Source of the DNA: Stenotrophomonas sp. 169
GTDB lineage: Bacteria; Pseudomonadota; Gammaproteobacteria; Xanthomonadales; Xanthomonadaceae
NCBI RefSeq assembly: GCF_014621775.1
Contig: NZ_CP061204.1
Location: forward strand, 1,818,501 to 1,882,500
Length of the DNA stretch: 64,000 nt
Direction: 5' to 3'
Shown here: in pieces, positions 19,734 to 28,327 of the stretch
How the letters are laid out: every line of letters starts with the position of its first letter
Position numbering within the stretch: position 1 is the first letter of the stretch
The notes under the pieces: generated by a model
What the model was told of the DNA's origin: nothing
The model's database searches: none
The model's input: only the letters and a program-made list of their open reading frames with translations
Made by a program: the position numbers and the translations under genes

Positions 19734-20378
19734 TCAACGACCCGGCGTGAAATCGAACGGCACTTCGACACTGCCCGTCACCGGCTGGCCATTGCTCACC
19801 GCAGGGGTGAACTTCCAGCGGCGCACCGCTTCCATGGCGGCGCGATCCAGATCGCGCGAACCGCTGCGCTGCACCAGTGTCACGCCATACGCGCGGCCGG
19901 TGGCATCCACATCCACGCGCACCACGACGGAACCGGCGTCGCCGCGGCGCAGGGCAGCGGGCGGATAGGTCGGCGGCGGCGACTGGCCCGGGATCGGCAT
20001 CGGACGGTCATTGGCCGGCGCGCCCGCGGTAGCCGGGGCAGTGCCCGGCGCAGGAACGCCTTCCGTCATTGCCGGCGGTGCAGGCGTGGTCTCGACCAAC
20101 TGCGGTATTTCTTCCGACGGCGGGGCAGGGCGCGCCTCGGGCATGTCACTGGACCCGGCCGCAGCGGCCAAGGGCTCCGGCAACGGCTCCACTTCCGCCA
20201 CTTCCTGCGGCGTCTTCGCTGCCGGTTCGGCCTGGAAGAAGCCCTTGTCGCGGCTTGCCAGCCAGACCGCCACGAACAGCAACAGCCCGACGGCAAACGC
20301 GATGCCGGCGATTTTCAGGCTGTTGCGCGGAATCTGCAGGGTGATCGACTTGCCGGACGTAGAACGGGTAGCAGGCAT
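19734..20378 (-). CDS. TonB-family energy transducer protein (paralogue)
   Basis: 214-aa TonB-type protein. A cytoplasmic N-terminus of about 20 residues precedes a membrane helix (SLKIAGIAFAVGLLLFVAVWL), a Glu/Pro-rich periplasmic linker (EVAEVEPLPEPLAAAA and later proline clusters) and the C-terminal domain (TYPPAALRRGDAGSVVVRV ... LDRAAMEAVRRWKFTPAV). ATG at 20378 is chosen because the longer frame overlaps serS antisense. The gene is divergent from serS and lies upstream of a second TonB gene, with about 140 bp between them. Confidence 0.88.
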   Translation of the reverse strand: MPATRSTSGKSITLQIPRNSLKIAGIAFAVGLLLFVAVWLASRDKGFFQAEPAAKTPQEVAEVEPLPEPLAAAAGSSDMPEARPAPPSEEIPQLVETTPAPPAMTEGVPAPGTAPATAGAPANDRPMPIPGQSPPPTYPPAALRRGDAGSVVVRVDVDATGRAYGVTLVQRSGSRDLDRAAMEAVRRWKFTPAVSNGQPVTGSVEVPFDFTPGR

Positions 20379-20448
20379 GACTGAAACCGTGAAGGGACCG
20401 GGCGATTCTGGCACAGCCCCGATGAACCGGCGGCAGAAATCCGCATAA

Positions 20449-21771
<1,323 letters not shown>

Positions 21772-21781
21772 CCGACCAAAC

Positions 21782-22050
21782 GGGTAGAGCCGGCTTCAGC
21801 CGGCTGCACGTCGCACCAGGCCCACCGCACCGCCGCACTCGCGCTCGGTAGAGCCGGCTTCAGCCGGCTGCACTTCGCGTCATGCCACACGGCAATGCCG
21901 GCCTTGTGCCGTCCCACCCGCCGCTGCGCTCGCCGAGCATGGCTCGGCGCTACCGGGCACCGCCCTTCGCGCCACGCCACACGGCAATGCCGGCCTTGTG
22001 CCGTCCCACCCGCCGCTGCGCTCGCCGAGCATGGCTCGGCGCTACCGTCC
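21782..22050. repeat. dense repeat cluster with a 92-bp tandem duplication
   Basis: GGTAGAGCCGGCTTCAGCCG, a separate palindromic family, occurs at about 21783 and 21848. A block running from CCACACGGCAATGCCGGCC through a SMAG hairpin is present twice, starting at 21885 and 21977, a period of 92 bp. The 416-bp gap between serS and azoR holds only these elements and a terminator. Confidence 0.85.
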
Positions 22051-22062
22051 GACGCGTACCGC

Positions 22063-22095
22063 AAAAAAAAACGGCCCCACATCTCTGCAGGGCCG
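22063..22095 (-). terminator. rho-independent terminator for azoR
   Basis: On the minus strand CGGCCC, a loop, then GGGGCCG is followed by nine T residues. It lies about 90 bp past the azoR stop. Confidence 0.85.
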
Positions 22096-22187
22096 CTACA
22101 CGGGCTGAAACGGGGGAGGGACACTTTCAGCCCACGGTCACCGGCCGACGACGAGCCGCCAGCAACCGCTGGAACACATCAACCAGC

Positions 22188-22766
22188 TCAGGCCGCAGCC
22201 AGCTCCGCTTCCGGCAGGTTCGCCAGCGCCGCGGCGATCGCTTCTTCGCGATGCTTCGGCGAATACGCGATGCCTTCGGCACGCACGAATTCCACGTCAT
22301 TGATGCCCATGAAGGCAAACACCTGACGCAGCAGCGGCTCCTGGAAGTCCGCCGGCGAATCGGTATAGATGCCGCCACGGCTGCTGACGATGATCACCCG
22401 CTTGCCACCCGCCAGCCCAACCGGGCCCGCCTCGGTGTACTTGAAGGTCTTGCCGGCCACCGCAACGCGGTCGATCCAGGCCTTCAGCGTGGACGGGATG
22501 CTGAAGTTGTACATCGGCGCACCGATCACCACCACGTCAGCAGCCAGGAACTGCTCCAACACCTGCTGCGCATCAGCGGTTTCTGTCGCGTCCAGCTGGG
22601 CCAGCGAGCTGCCGCGCAGGTGGGGGATTGGATTTGCGTCCAGATCGCGGTACGCCACATTCAGGTCCGTAGCGGAATCCTTGAAACGGCCAACCACCGC
22701 CGCGGTCAGCTGGCGGGAAACCGAATTGTCGCCGAGCGCGCTGGCGTCGATATGCAGAAGCTTCAT
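22188..22766 (-). CDS. azoR: FMN-dependent NADH-azoreductase
   Basis: 192-aa flavodoxin-fold quinone/azo reductase of the AzoR type. LLHIDASALGDNSVSRQL binds the FMN phosphate, and APMYNFSIPSTLKAWIDRV and VIIVSSRGGIY are family hallmarks. ATG at 22766 is chosen because AGGTGA lies five bases upstream of it; a GTG three codons earlier would have no such site. It is divergent from a LysR regulator, a common arrangement in which the regulator senses a quinone-like inducer. Confidence 0.93.
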   Translation of the reverse strand: MKLLHIDASALGDNSVSRQLTAAVVGRFKDSATDLNVAYRDLDANPIPHLRGSSLAQLDATETADAQQVLEQFLAADVVVIGAPMYNFSIPSTLKAWIDRVAVAGKTFKYTEAGPVGLAGGKRVIIVSSRGGIYTDSPADFQEPLLRQVFAFMGINDVEFVRAEGIAYSPKHREEAIAAALANLPEAELAAA

Positions 22767-22886
22767 GGCAGTCACCTATGTATGGGGGAGGCTTAAGCGC
22801 CGCCGACAGGGCACACGATAGGTTGTTGCCAATGTGGGATAAAGATGGTTGAATGCCACGTATTGTTCTACCTATGGAACTGCGAC

Positions 22887-23879
22887 ATGCAAGACCTCAA
22901 CGATCTCTACTACTTCGCCATGGTGGTCGACCACGGCGGTTTTGCCGCAGCAGAACGTGCGCTCGGCATCCCCAAGTCGCGCCTGAGCCGCCGTATCAGC
23001 CAGCTGGAAACCGACCTCGGCGTCCGCCTGCTGCAGCGCTCCACGCGTCGCTTTGCCGTCACCGACGTCGGCACCAGCGTGCACCGCCATGCGCAGACCA
23101 TGCTGGCCGAAGCCCAAGCCGCCCGCGAGGTGGTGGACCGCTTGAGCGCCGAGCCGCGTGGCCTGGTACGGGCGAGTGTGCCGGTATCGCTGGCGCAGAT
23201 GCAGCTGCCCAAGCTGCTGCCGAAGTTCCTGGAGCAGTACCCCAAGGTGCGGCTGCAGTTGAACATCAGCAACCGCCGCGTAGACATCATCAACGAAGGC
23301 TACGACGTCGCCCTGCGCGTGCGTTCGCGGCTGGATGACGATGGCAGCCTGGTCATGCGCAGCTTCGGACAGGTGCAGGAACTGCTGGTCGCCAGCCCGA
23401 AGTACCTGGACCGCGCCGGCCGCCCGAAGGATCCGGATGAGCTGATCAACCACGTTACGCTGAGCATCAGCGAAGACGAGGCCCGCCAGCGCTGGGAACT
23501 GCACGGACCGGAAGGCGCTGTGCGTCGGGTCGACCTGCAACCGCGCGTAGCCGGCTTCGATTTTCCGCTGCTGCAGAGCATGGTCAAAGACGGTTTCGGC
23601 ATCACCATGCTGCCGGAAACGGTCTGCGCCGATGCAGTGCGCAAGGGCGAGCTGGAAGTGGTGCTGCCCGAATGGTCGCTGCCGCAGGGCATCTGCCACG
23701 CGGTGTTCGCCTCGCGCCGCGGCCTGCTGCCGGCCGTGCGGGTGTTCATCGATTTCCTGGCCGAGCACCTGCCGCCTCAGCTTGAAGCCTCACGACTGGA
23801 TTGCGGCGGCGCCTGCGAACGGGCCAAAGAGAAGATCAAAGCGACAGCCTTGGGCGCCTTGGCCGTAGACGCCGGCTGA
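22887..23879 (+). CDS. LysR-family transcriptional regulator
   Basis: 330-aa regulator. The N-terminal winged helix-turn-helix (residues about 3-62: LYYFAMVVDHGGFAAAERAL, then KSRLSRRISQLETDLGVRLL) is followed by a periplasmic-binding-like effector domain. ATG at 22887 matches the family start (MQDLNDLYYFAMV); an upstream in-frame GTG adds 14 unrelated residues. The C-terminus after about residue 300 is longer than usual by about 25 residues. It is divergent from azoR with 120 bp between starts, so it probably controls azoR and itself. The inducer is unknown. Confidence 0.92.
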   Translation: MQDLNDLYYFAMVVDHGGFAAAERALGIPKSRLSRRISQLETDLGVRLLQRSTRRFAVTDVGTSVHRHAQTMLAEAQAAREVVDRLSAEPRGLVRASVPVSLAQMQLPKLLPKFLEQYPKVRLQLNISNRRVDIINEGYDVALRVRSRLDDDGSLVMRSFGQVQELLVASPKYLDRAGRPKDPDELINHVTLSISEDEARQRWELHGPEGAVRRVDLQPRVAGFDFPLLQSMVKDGFGITMLPETVCADAVRKGELEVVLPEWSLPQGICHAVFASRRGLLPAVRVFIDFLAEHLPPQLEASRLDCGGACERAKEKIKATALGALAVDAG

Positions 23880-23897
23880 CCCAACACGCTGACCGCT

Positions 23898-23922
23898 GGT
23901 AGCGCCGAGCCATGCTCGGCGG
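23898..23922. repeat. SMAG element
   Basis: GGTAGCGCCGAGCCATGCTCGGCGG, one hairpin just after the LysR gene. It is the last one seen before the accessory block; none was noticed between here and the right end. Confidence 0.8.
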
Positions 23923-24028
23923 AACCCATCACCGTCCAGGCGGCTGGCAGGCACCGAACGATGGGCAAACGCCCCCAACGCATGCGAGAATACGCCTCCC
24001 CGGACAGCCTCCGGGACTGCAGCACATC

Positions 24029-24118
24029 GGAGAGATGGCCGAGCGGTTTAAGGCACCGGTCTTGAAAACCGGCGAAGGGTCAAACCTTCCGTGGGTTCGA
24101 ATCCCACTCTCTCCGCCA
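24029..24118 (+). tRNA. tRNA-Ser(UGA)
   Basis: A 90-nt cloverleaf with encoded CCA. The acceptor GGAGAGA pairs with TCTCTCC, the D-arm is GCCGAGCGGTTTAAGGC, the anticodon stem-loop is CCGGTCTTGAAAACCGG with TGA, a long variable arm (GAAGGGTCAAACCTTC) marks class II, and the T-arm is GTGGGTTCGAATCCCAC. It is the boundary between core-like DNA and the accessory block to its right; serine tRNA genes are frequent integration sites. Confidence 0.97.
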
Positions 24119-24157
24119 GATACACAAGACGCCCCGAAAGGGGCGTTTTGCGTATCT
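24119..24157 (+). terminator. rho-independent terminator of tRNA-Ser
   Basis: AGATAC...GTATCT arms enclose ACGCCCC-GAAA-GGGGCGTTTT, a strong hairpin with a GNRA tetraloop and T-run directly after the tRNA. Confidence 0.9.
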
Positions 24158-24294
24158 GACGGAGAGAACCAGGTGCCGAAGCGACGCGGGTTCGACGGAT
24201 TCGCCAGGAGCGAATCCGGACAGCCGAATGGCTGGCCCTGGAGCGCACAGCGCGGAAGGGTTGGGTGCATGGACGCACCCAACAATCCGACTTG

Positions 24295-24491
24295 GTCTTT
24301 CAGCACGACCCGGGCTCGGCAATCGCTCAGGCCTTGGCAAAAGCCCTCGGTCTGCCGGTGCCATATCTCCACGCTAGCTCCGACACGCTGGCCGAGGTTA
24401 TTCTGTTGGTCTCAAACTGCCCCTGTCTAAGCAGAAGTCGGCGTTTCAGCGTTTCGGAGATATGGTTGTCAGGGAGGAGACTGGACGTTGA
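24295..24491 (+). pseudogene. remnant of an XRE-type regulator (C-terminal part, frameshifted)
   Basis: The frame reads AQALAKALGLPVPYLHASSD and LAEVILLVS, which resembles the end of the helix-turn-helix and the tail of small phage-type XRE regulators (family consensus of the sort ALGVPxAYFYAEDDxLAE). A one-base loss after codons for VS shifts the frame; the next frame continues LPLSKQKSAFQRFGDMVV and stops at 24491. The N-terminal half is missing. A similar but longer decayed regulator lies at 42.8 kb. Confidence 0.55.
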
Positions 24492-24728
24492 AGACAACGA
24501 TCTTGGAGCTGCAGATCTGCGTTGCGTCAATCGGTTCCCTGCTGTCAAAGTTCTGTTGGTTCATGTCAGCAAAATTGCAACGCGAATAGATTGATGCTCC
24601 CAACGCCCCGGAGCACTTCTCCAAGACAATGTTGTTCTTGTCAGCTGACATGGAACTATTGGGCTGCCCTCGGCGCTTTTTGCACTGGGGCAGCATTGGT
24701 CCTTTCCGCGTTGTTCGAAGACTAACCT
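24488..24728 (+). pseudogene. decayed small membrane-protein gene
   Basis: A frame starting at TTG 24488, overlapping the stop of the regulator remnant, reads TILELQICVASIGSLLSKFC and meets a stop; after it IDAPNAPEHFSKTMLFLSAD continues in the same phase, and another frame ends with NYWAALGAFCTGAALVLSAL before a stop at 24725. Together this looks like a small two-helix membrane protein broken by a stop and a frameshift. I do not recognise the family. The remaining bases between 24158 and 24294 show only short stem-loops. Confidence 0.3.
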
Positions 24729-24783
24729 GGGCACCAAGGATTCGAGCGGTACGGCGGTTGCTCGGAGTTGGTCTCAAGCGATT

Positions 24784-26619
24784 TCAGACAGTAGTGATTA
24801 CTTCGTCCTCGCTGAACCAAGCATTGTTGAGGATGAACTTCTTTACCCGCATGACGTCTTCCGTATAAGCGACCAGTGCAAGGCTCTGGGTGGCGCGACT
24901 GGCGGTCACATAAAAAAGTCGTCTGGTTGCCTCTAAGGTCTTTCCCTCCGCTTTTCGACCGAAGAGATCTTCATACTTAAACATGAAGCCTCGTGCCTCT
25001 CCATCATCCATGATGACCATCACTCGTTCGAACTCCAAACCTTTCACCCCTTGATGGGTATCAAAGCGCGCCTTTCGAGATAGATAAGTGGCCAAAGGAC
25101 TGATTTGTGAAAAGGGAGTGGCTAGCAGGTCGTCGATGAGCTTCCGACGGACATCGTCGTCGCTCACCTCCACGTCATCGCTTGTCTCTTCCTCGGAGGC
25201 AACCGTCCACGCAGCAAGTCGCTCTGGAACTTGGAGGAGATGTTGTTCGGAAACCCGGATAAGGATCTCCTGAAGAGTCGGATCTCGGCCATCCGCCAGG
25301 AGGCGCGCTAGTTCATCTACAGCTGATCGGGCCTCTGCAAGCTGGGATTTTCCAGGAGAGCCCTTGAGCTTCTCAACGCTCAGAAGTGGTGAGAGCGTCT
25401 TCAGTAGCCGCATCACAGCGAATCTATCGTCTCGCTGATGTGCATTGACCAATGGCAACACTTGGTCCGTAAAAAAAGTTGCTAATGGTTGAGTCCCATT
25501 CAAGAGGCTTGTCGAGTCGATCTCGTAGAGCGCGACGAATGCGTCCAGACATCCCAGCCTGGCGGCTGCCATCCTATGCTCAAGAGTGAGCGTCTTTACT
25601 GCATCGCGTTGCAGCCATTGCTGATCCAAGCTTAGTTCAGCCATTCTTGCAGCGACACGGTCCTCCAACCCCGGCTTATCCTCGATGCTGGATGGGACAA
25701 TGAAAAGGCGAACCGTGCCTTCGCATGCGTCCGTCCTGGCTTGCTGCTGGTGAGGGTCGACAGTGCTTCGGACCCTGTTAAGAAGGCTCACGACGCGTTT
25801 GGGGCATCGATGGTTCATTTGCTTCCCAGGCGTCGCCCACGTGGAGGGAAGAGCAGTTCCAAGTCCTTCCTTACCGTCAGCATAGATTTGCTGCATCGTG
25901 TCGCCGATCAGGCCAAGCGAAAATGACCCGGCTTGCTTAGCTGACACCTCGAAGAGCGCATCGATCAAGTGCCGATTTGTGTCTTGGCTCTCATCCACCA
26001 GAAGAATAGGGTAGCGGCCAACAAAAATGCTCTGCATACGGGGCTTGGACTGCAAAAAGTGAGCCGCGATGCGTATCACCTCGGCGTGACTCAATGCATC
26101 ACGTGTTCGATTAGTCCCAGCCGGGCTGTAGATGAACGTTTTTATGCTGGGCAAGCTGTCGAGGCGCTTAGTGGCTGCGACTATCTTGAGCTTTCGGTCA
26201 TCAGAGGCCTTACCTGCACGACCCTTCGCCTCTTTCTCTCGTAGGTCATCCAGGTCTTCAGATATCTTGACCCCTAACCATTGCCGTATGTCGTGGTTTA
26301 GCCCTTCGATCAACGACCAAGCAAAGCTGTGAATCGTCCGGACGTCGAACAGTGCATCGAATTGAATCCTTCGCTTGATCTCATCGGATGCCGCATTTGT
26401 AAACGTGATGACACCGACTCGCTTGCCTTGACGGCGGAGCCCTTCACCCCAATTGGCCTGAACATGCTCCAGTGCCGCCACCAATGAGCGCGTCTTTCCG
26501 GACCCAGCACCGGCGAAGAGAAAGAAGCTTTTTGGGTTTTCCGGATTGAGACATTGTGCAATCAGCGCATCAGCAGGCTGATCGGTATCGTTTTCGTCGG
26601 AGTGGTGTGCCTCGTTCAC
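24784..26619 (-). CDS. UvrD/PcrA-like superfamily 1 helicase (GajB-like)
   Basis: 611-aa DNA helicase, partner of the OLD nuclease just upstream. Motifs in order: I FAGAGSGKTRS, Ia ITFTNAASDEIKRR, II LLVDESQDT, III LIGDTMQQIY, IV NHRCPKRVV, V THQGVKGLEFERV and VI LFYVTASRATQ; all look intact. The GTG start overlaps the nuclease stop by four bases (GTGA), so it was translated by coupling to the nuclease gene. Canonical GajB proteins are about 490 aa, so this is a longer member. With the upstream gene split by an IS, its expression may depend on a promoter in the element or be lost. Codon use is less GC-rich than in the flanking core genes, as expected for a transferred defence cassette. Confidence 0.88.
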   Translation of the reverse strand: MNEAHHSDENDTDQPADALIAQCLNPENPKSFFLFAGAGSGKTRSLVAALEHVQANWGEGLRRQGKRVGVITFTNAASDEIKRRIQFDALFDVRTIHSFAWSLIEGLNHDIRQWLGVKISEDLDDLREKEAKGRAGKASDDRKLKIVAATKRLDSLPSIKTFIYSPAGTNRTRDALSHAEVIRIAAHFLQSKPRMQSIFVGRYPILLVDESQDTNRHLIDALFEVSAKQAGSFSLGLIGDTMQQIYADGKEGLGTALPSTWATPGKQMNHRCPKRVVSLLNRVRSTVDPHQQQARTDACEGTVRLFIVPSSIEDKPGLEDRVAARMAELSLDQQWLQRDAVKTLTLEHRMAAARLGCLDAFVALYEIDSTSLLNGTQPLATFFTDQVLPLVNAHQRDDRFAVMRLLKTLSPLLSVEKLKGSPGKSQLAEARSAVDELARLLADGRDPTLQEILIRVSEQHLLQVPERLAAWTVASEEETSDDVEVSDDDVRRKLIDDLLATPFSQISPLATYLSRKARFDTHQGVKGLEFERVMVIMDDGEARGFMFKYEDLFGRKAEGKTLEATRRLFYVTASRATQSLALVAYTEDVMRVKKFILNNAWFSEDEVITTV

Positions 26620-27068
26620 GGCTTCACCTCGTTTGGGGTCGCTGCGGCATCGCTGGTGGACACAGGGTTCAGTGGTGTTTTTCCCGCGACATCGTCCTCT
26701 TTACGTTTTAGCTGAGCGATAAGCCAAAGAAGACCTTTGTGGATGTAGTCTGGAAGGCCGACTTGGTCCAGGTCGCTGCTTTCGAGCAGCGTCATTGAGA
26801 ATTCCGCCTTATCGCCGGTCTTCAACGCGGCCTGGATGCTGCTGGAGAGCTCCGGGACAGTCTTCGCTTTTTCGATTGACTCCCGGATCCTTTTGGCCAA
26901 TCCCGCGCCTTGCAACGATCTGAAGAACTCCAAGTTCTGGTACACCAGGGCATCCTCAAACGTATTCGCAATCGCCTCGACGCCTTTGCTCTCCCCTAAG
27001 TCAATTTTGACGGGCTGTTGATATGCGACGCGGAAGCCGAATCCACTTCCATGCACTTCGGTAAGGGA
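26616..27068 (-). pseudogene. C-terminal fragment of OLD-family nuclease (GajA-like), cut off by IS
   Basis: About 150 codons beginning inside the IS target duplication (SLTEV, then HGSGFGFRVAYQ). It contains ANTFEDALVYQNLEFF, the late conserved segment of OLD TOPRIM domains. Together with the N-terminal part at 28328-30202 it makes one continuous frame once the IS and one GGA are removed. A GTG at 27056 could start a truncated peptide but it would lack the catalytic acidic residues. The stop overlaps the helicase start. Confidence 0.85.
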
Positions 27069-27134
27069 TGATCCAGCCCCTGTTTCATGGACACCCGGTT
27101 AAGTGATTTGATATCACAACTTGAAGGTGCCCAG

Positions 27135-27455
27135 ATGATCAAGAAGACGACCAAGAAGAGTGCTCAGAAGCCCGCGCCGCCGCCGACCCGTAAACGCTAT
27201 GGCGAGGAGTTCAAGGTGCAGGCGCTGGAGCGTGCTCGGCGCGATGGTGTAGCCCAGGCTGCGCAGGACCTCGGCCTGCAGGCTCAGCAGCTCTACACGT
27301 GGCGAGCCCGCGCACAGGAGAGGGATTCGCTCAGCGAGGAGCAACGCACGGCCCAGGCGGACCTGGCCAAGCTCAAGCGCGAAGTGGCGCGGTTGTCCGA
27401 AGAGAACGACTTCCTAAAAAAAGTGGCGGCGCACTTCGCCAAGGGTTCCAAGTGA
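27135..27455 (+). CDS. IS3-family transposase OrfA
   Basis: 106-aa DNA-binding subunit. A helix-turn-helix (RYGEEFKVQALERARRDG ... AAQDLGLQAQQLYTWR) is followed by a leucine-zipper-like helix (LAKLKREVARLSEENDFLKK). ATG at 27135 is chosen because AAGGTG lies just upstream; an earlier in-frame ATG at 27087 lies inside the terminal repeat. The A-run at 27416-27422 precedes the stop and would allow a -1 shift to make the OrfAB transposase. Confidence 0.9.
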   Translation: MIKKTTKKSAQKPAPPPTRKRYGEEFKVQALERARRDGVAQAAQDLGLQAQQLYTWRARAQERDSLSEEQRTAQADLAKLKREVARLSEENDFLKKVAAHFAKGSK

Positions 27456-28297
27456 AGTGCGCCGTGATCGCTGAGCACGTTGGTGAGCACCCGGTAGCTC
27501 TGATGTGTCGTGTGCTTGCGATTTCCCGAACCGGCTTCCACGCATGGCATCGCCGCAAGCCCTCGGCCAGAGCACAGCGGCAGTCAGAACTGGATGTCCA
27601 AGTGCAGGATGCATTCGTGACAGCCAGACGCCGTGAAGGCGCGCAGCGGTTGAGTCGAAGGCTCCGCCGAGGGCGCCGTCAGGTCGCCGAAAGTCTGCAC
27701 CGGCAAGGTCTGCGCGCCAAGGCAGCACGTCGATACAAGGCAACGACCAACTCTCGGCACAATCTTCCGGTGGCTGAAAACCTGCTCAATCAGAACTTCC
27801 GCACCGAGCGGCCAAACCAGGCCTGGGTCAGCGACATCACCTATATTCAGACCGACGAGGGCTGGATGTACTTGGCTGTGGTGCTGGACCTTTACTCCCG
27901 CAAAGTCGTAGGTTGGGCGATGGACAGTCGCATGACCGCGACGCTGGTGTGCGACGCCCTGCTGATGGCTCTTTTCCGGCGCAAGTTCCCACGTGGTGTG
28001 ATCGTACATAGCGACCGCGGCTCGCAGTACTGCTCGAAAGAGCATCGGAGCTTGCTGGAGACCTACGGCTTGGTGCCCAGCATGAGCGCCAAGGGCAACT
28101 GCTATGACAACGCCGCGATGGAGAGCTGGAACCACAGCCTGAAAGTTGAGGCCATCCACGGCGAGCGCTTCGCCACACGCGAGCAAGCCAAAGCCGAGGT
28201 GTTTGACTACATCGAGGTCTACTACAATCGATCACGCCTGCACTCGACCTTGGGCTACGTCAGCCCGGATCAGTTCGAGCTTGAAAATATAGCTTAA
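27452..28297 (+). CDS. IS3-family transposase OrfB (DDE integrase domain)
   Basis: 281 aa if begun at the GTG that overlaps the orfA stop; it is normally made as a fusion by -1 frameshifting at the upstream A7G. The N-terminal HTH_21-like part (CRVLAISRTGFHAWHRRKPS) is followed by the rve catalytic core: first Asp in WVSDITYIQTDEGW, second in VIVHSDRGSQYCS, Glu in NCYDNAAMESWNHSLK. It ends RSRLHSTLGYVSPDQFE. All three catalytic residues are present. Confidence 0.92.
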   Translation: MKCAVIAEHVGEHPVALMCRVLAISRTGFHAWHRRKPSARAQRQSELDVQVQDAFVTARRREGAQRLSRRLRRGRRQVAESLHRQGLRAKAARRYKATTNSRHNLPVAENLLNQNFRTERPNQAWVSDITYIQTDEGWMYLAVVLDLYSRKVVGWAMDSRMTATLVCDALLMALFRRKFPRGVIVHSDRGSQYCSKEHRSLLETYGLVPSMSAKGNCYDNAAMESWNHSLKVEAIHGERFATREQAKAEVFDYIEVYYNRSRLHSTLGYVSPDQFELENIA

Positions 28298-28327
28298 CCC
28301 CGTGTCCATGATTGGGGGGCTAGATCA

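Larger units (their letters stand above)
27069..28327 (+). mobile_element. IS3-family insertion sequence, 1259 bp
   Basis: Ends are imperfect inverted repeats: left TGATCCAGCCCCTGTTTCAT continuing GGACACCCGGTTAAG; right end read inward TGATCTAGCCCCCCAATCAT continuing GGACACGGGGTTAAG. Both start with TG, as usual in IS3. The direct repeat GGA flanks it at 27066-27068 and 28328-28330. It carries overlapping orfA and orfB with a slippery A7G at 27416-27423. Coding capacity looks intact, so it may still be active. It sits inside the OLD nuclease gene in opposite orientation. Confidence 0.93.
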
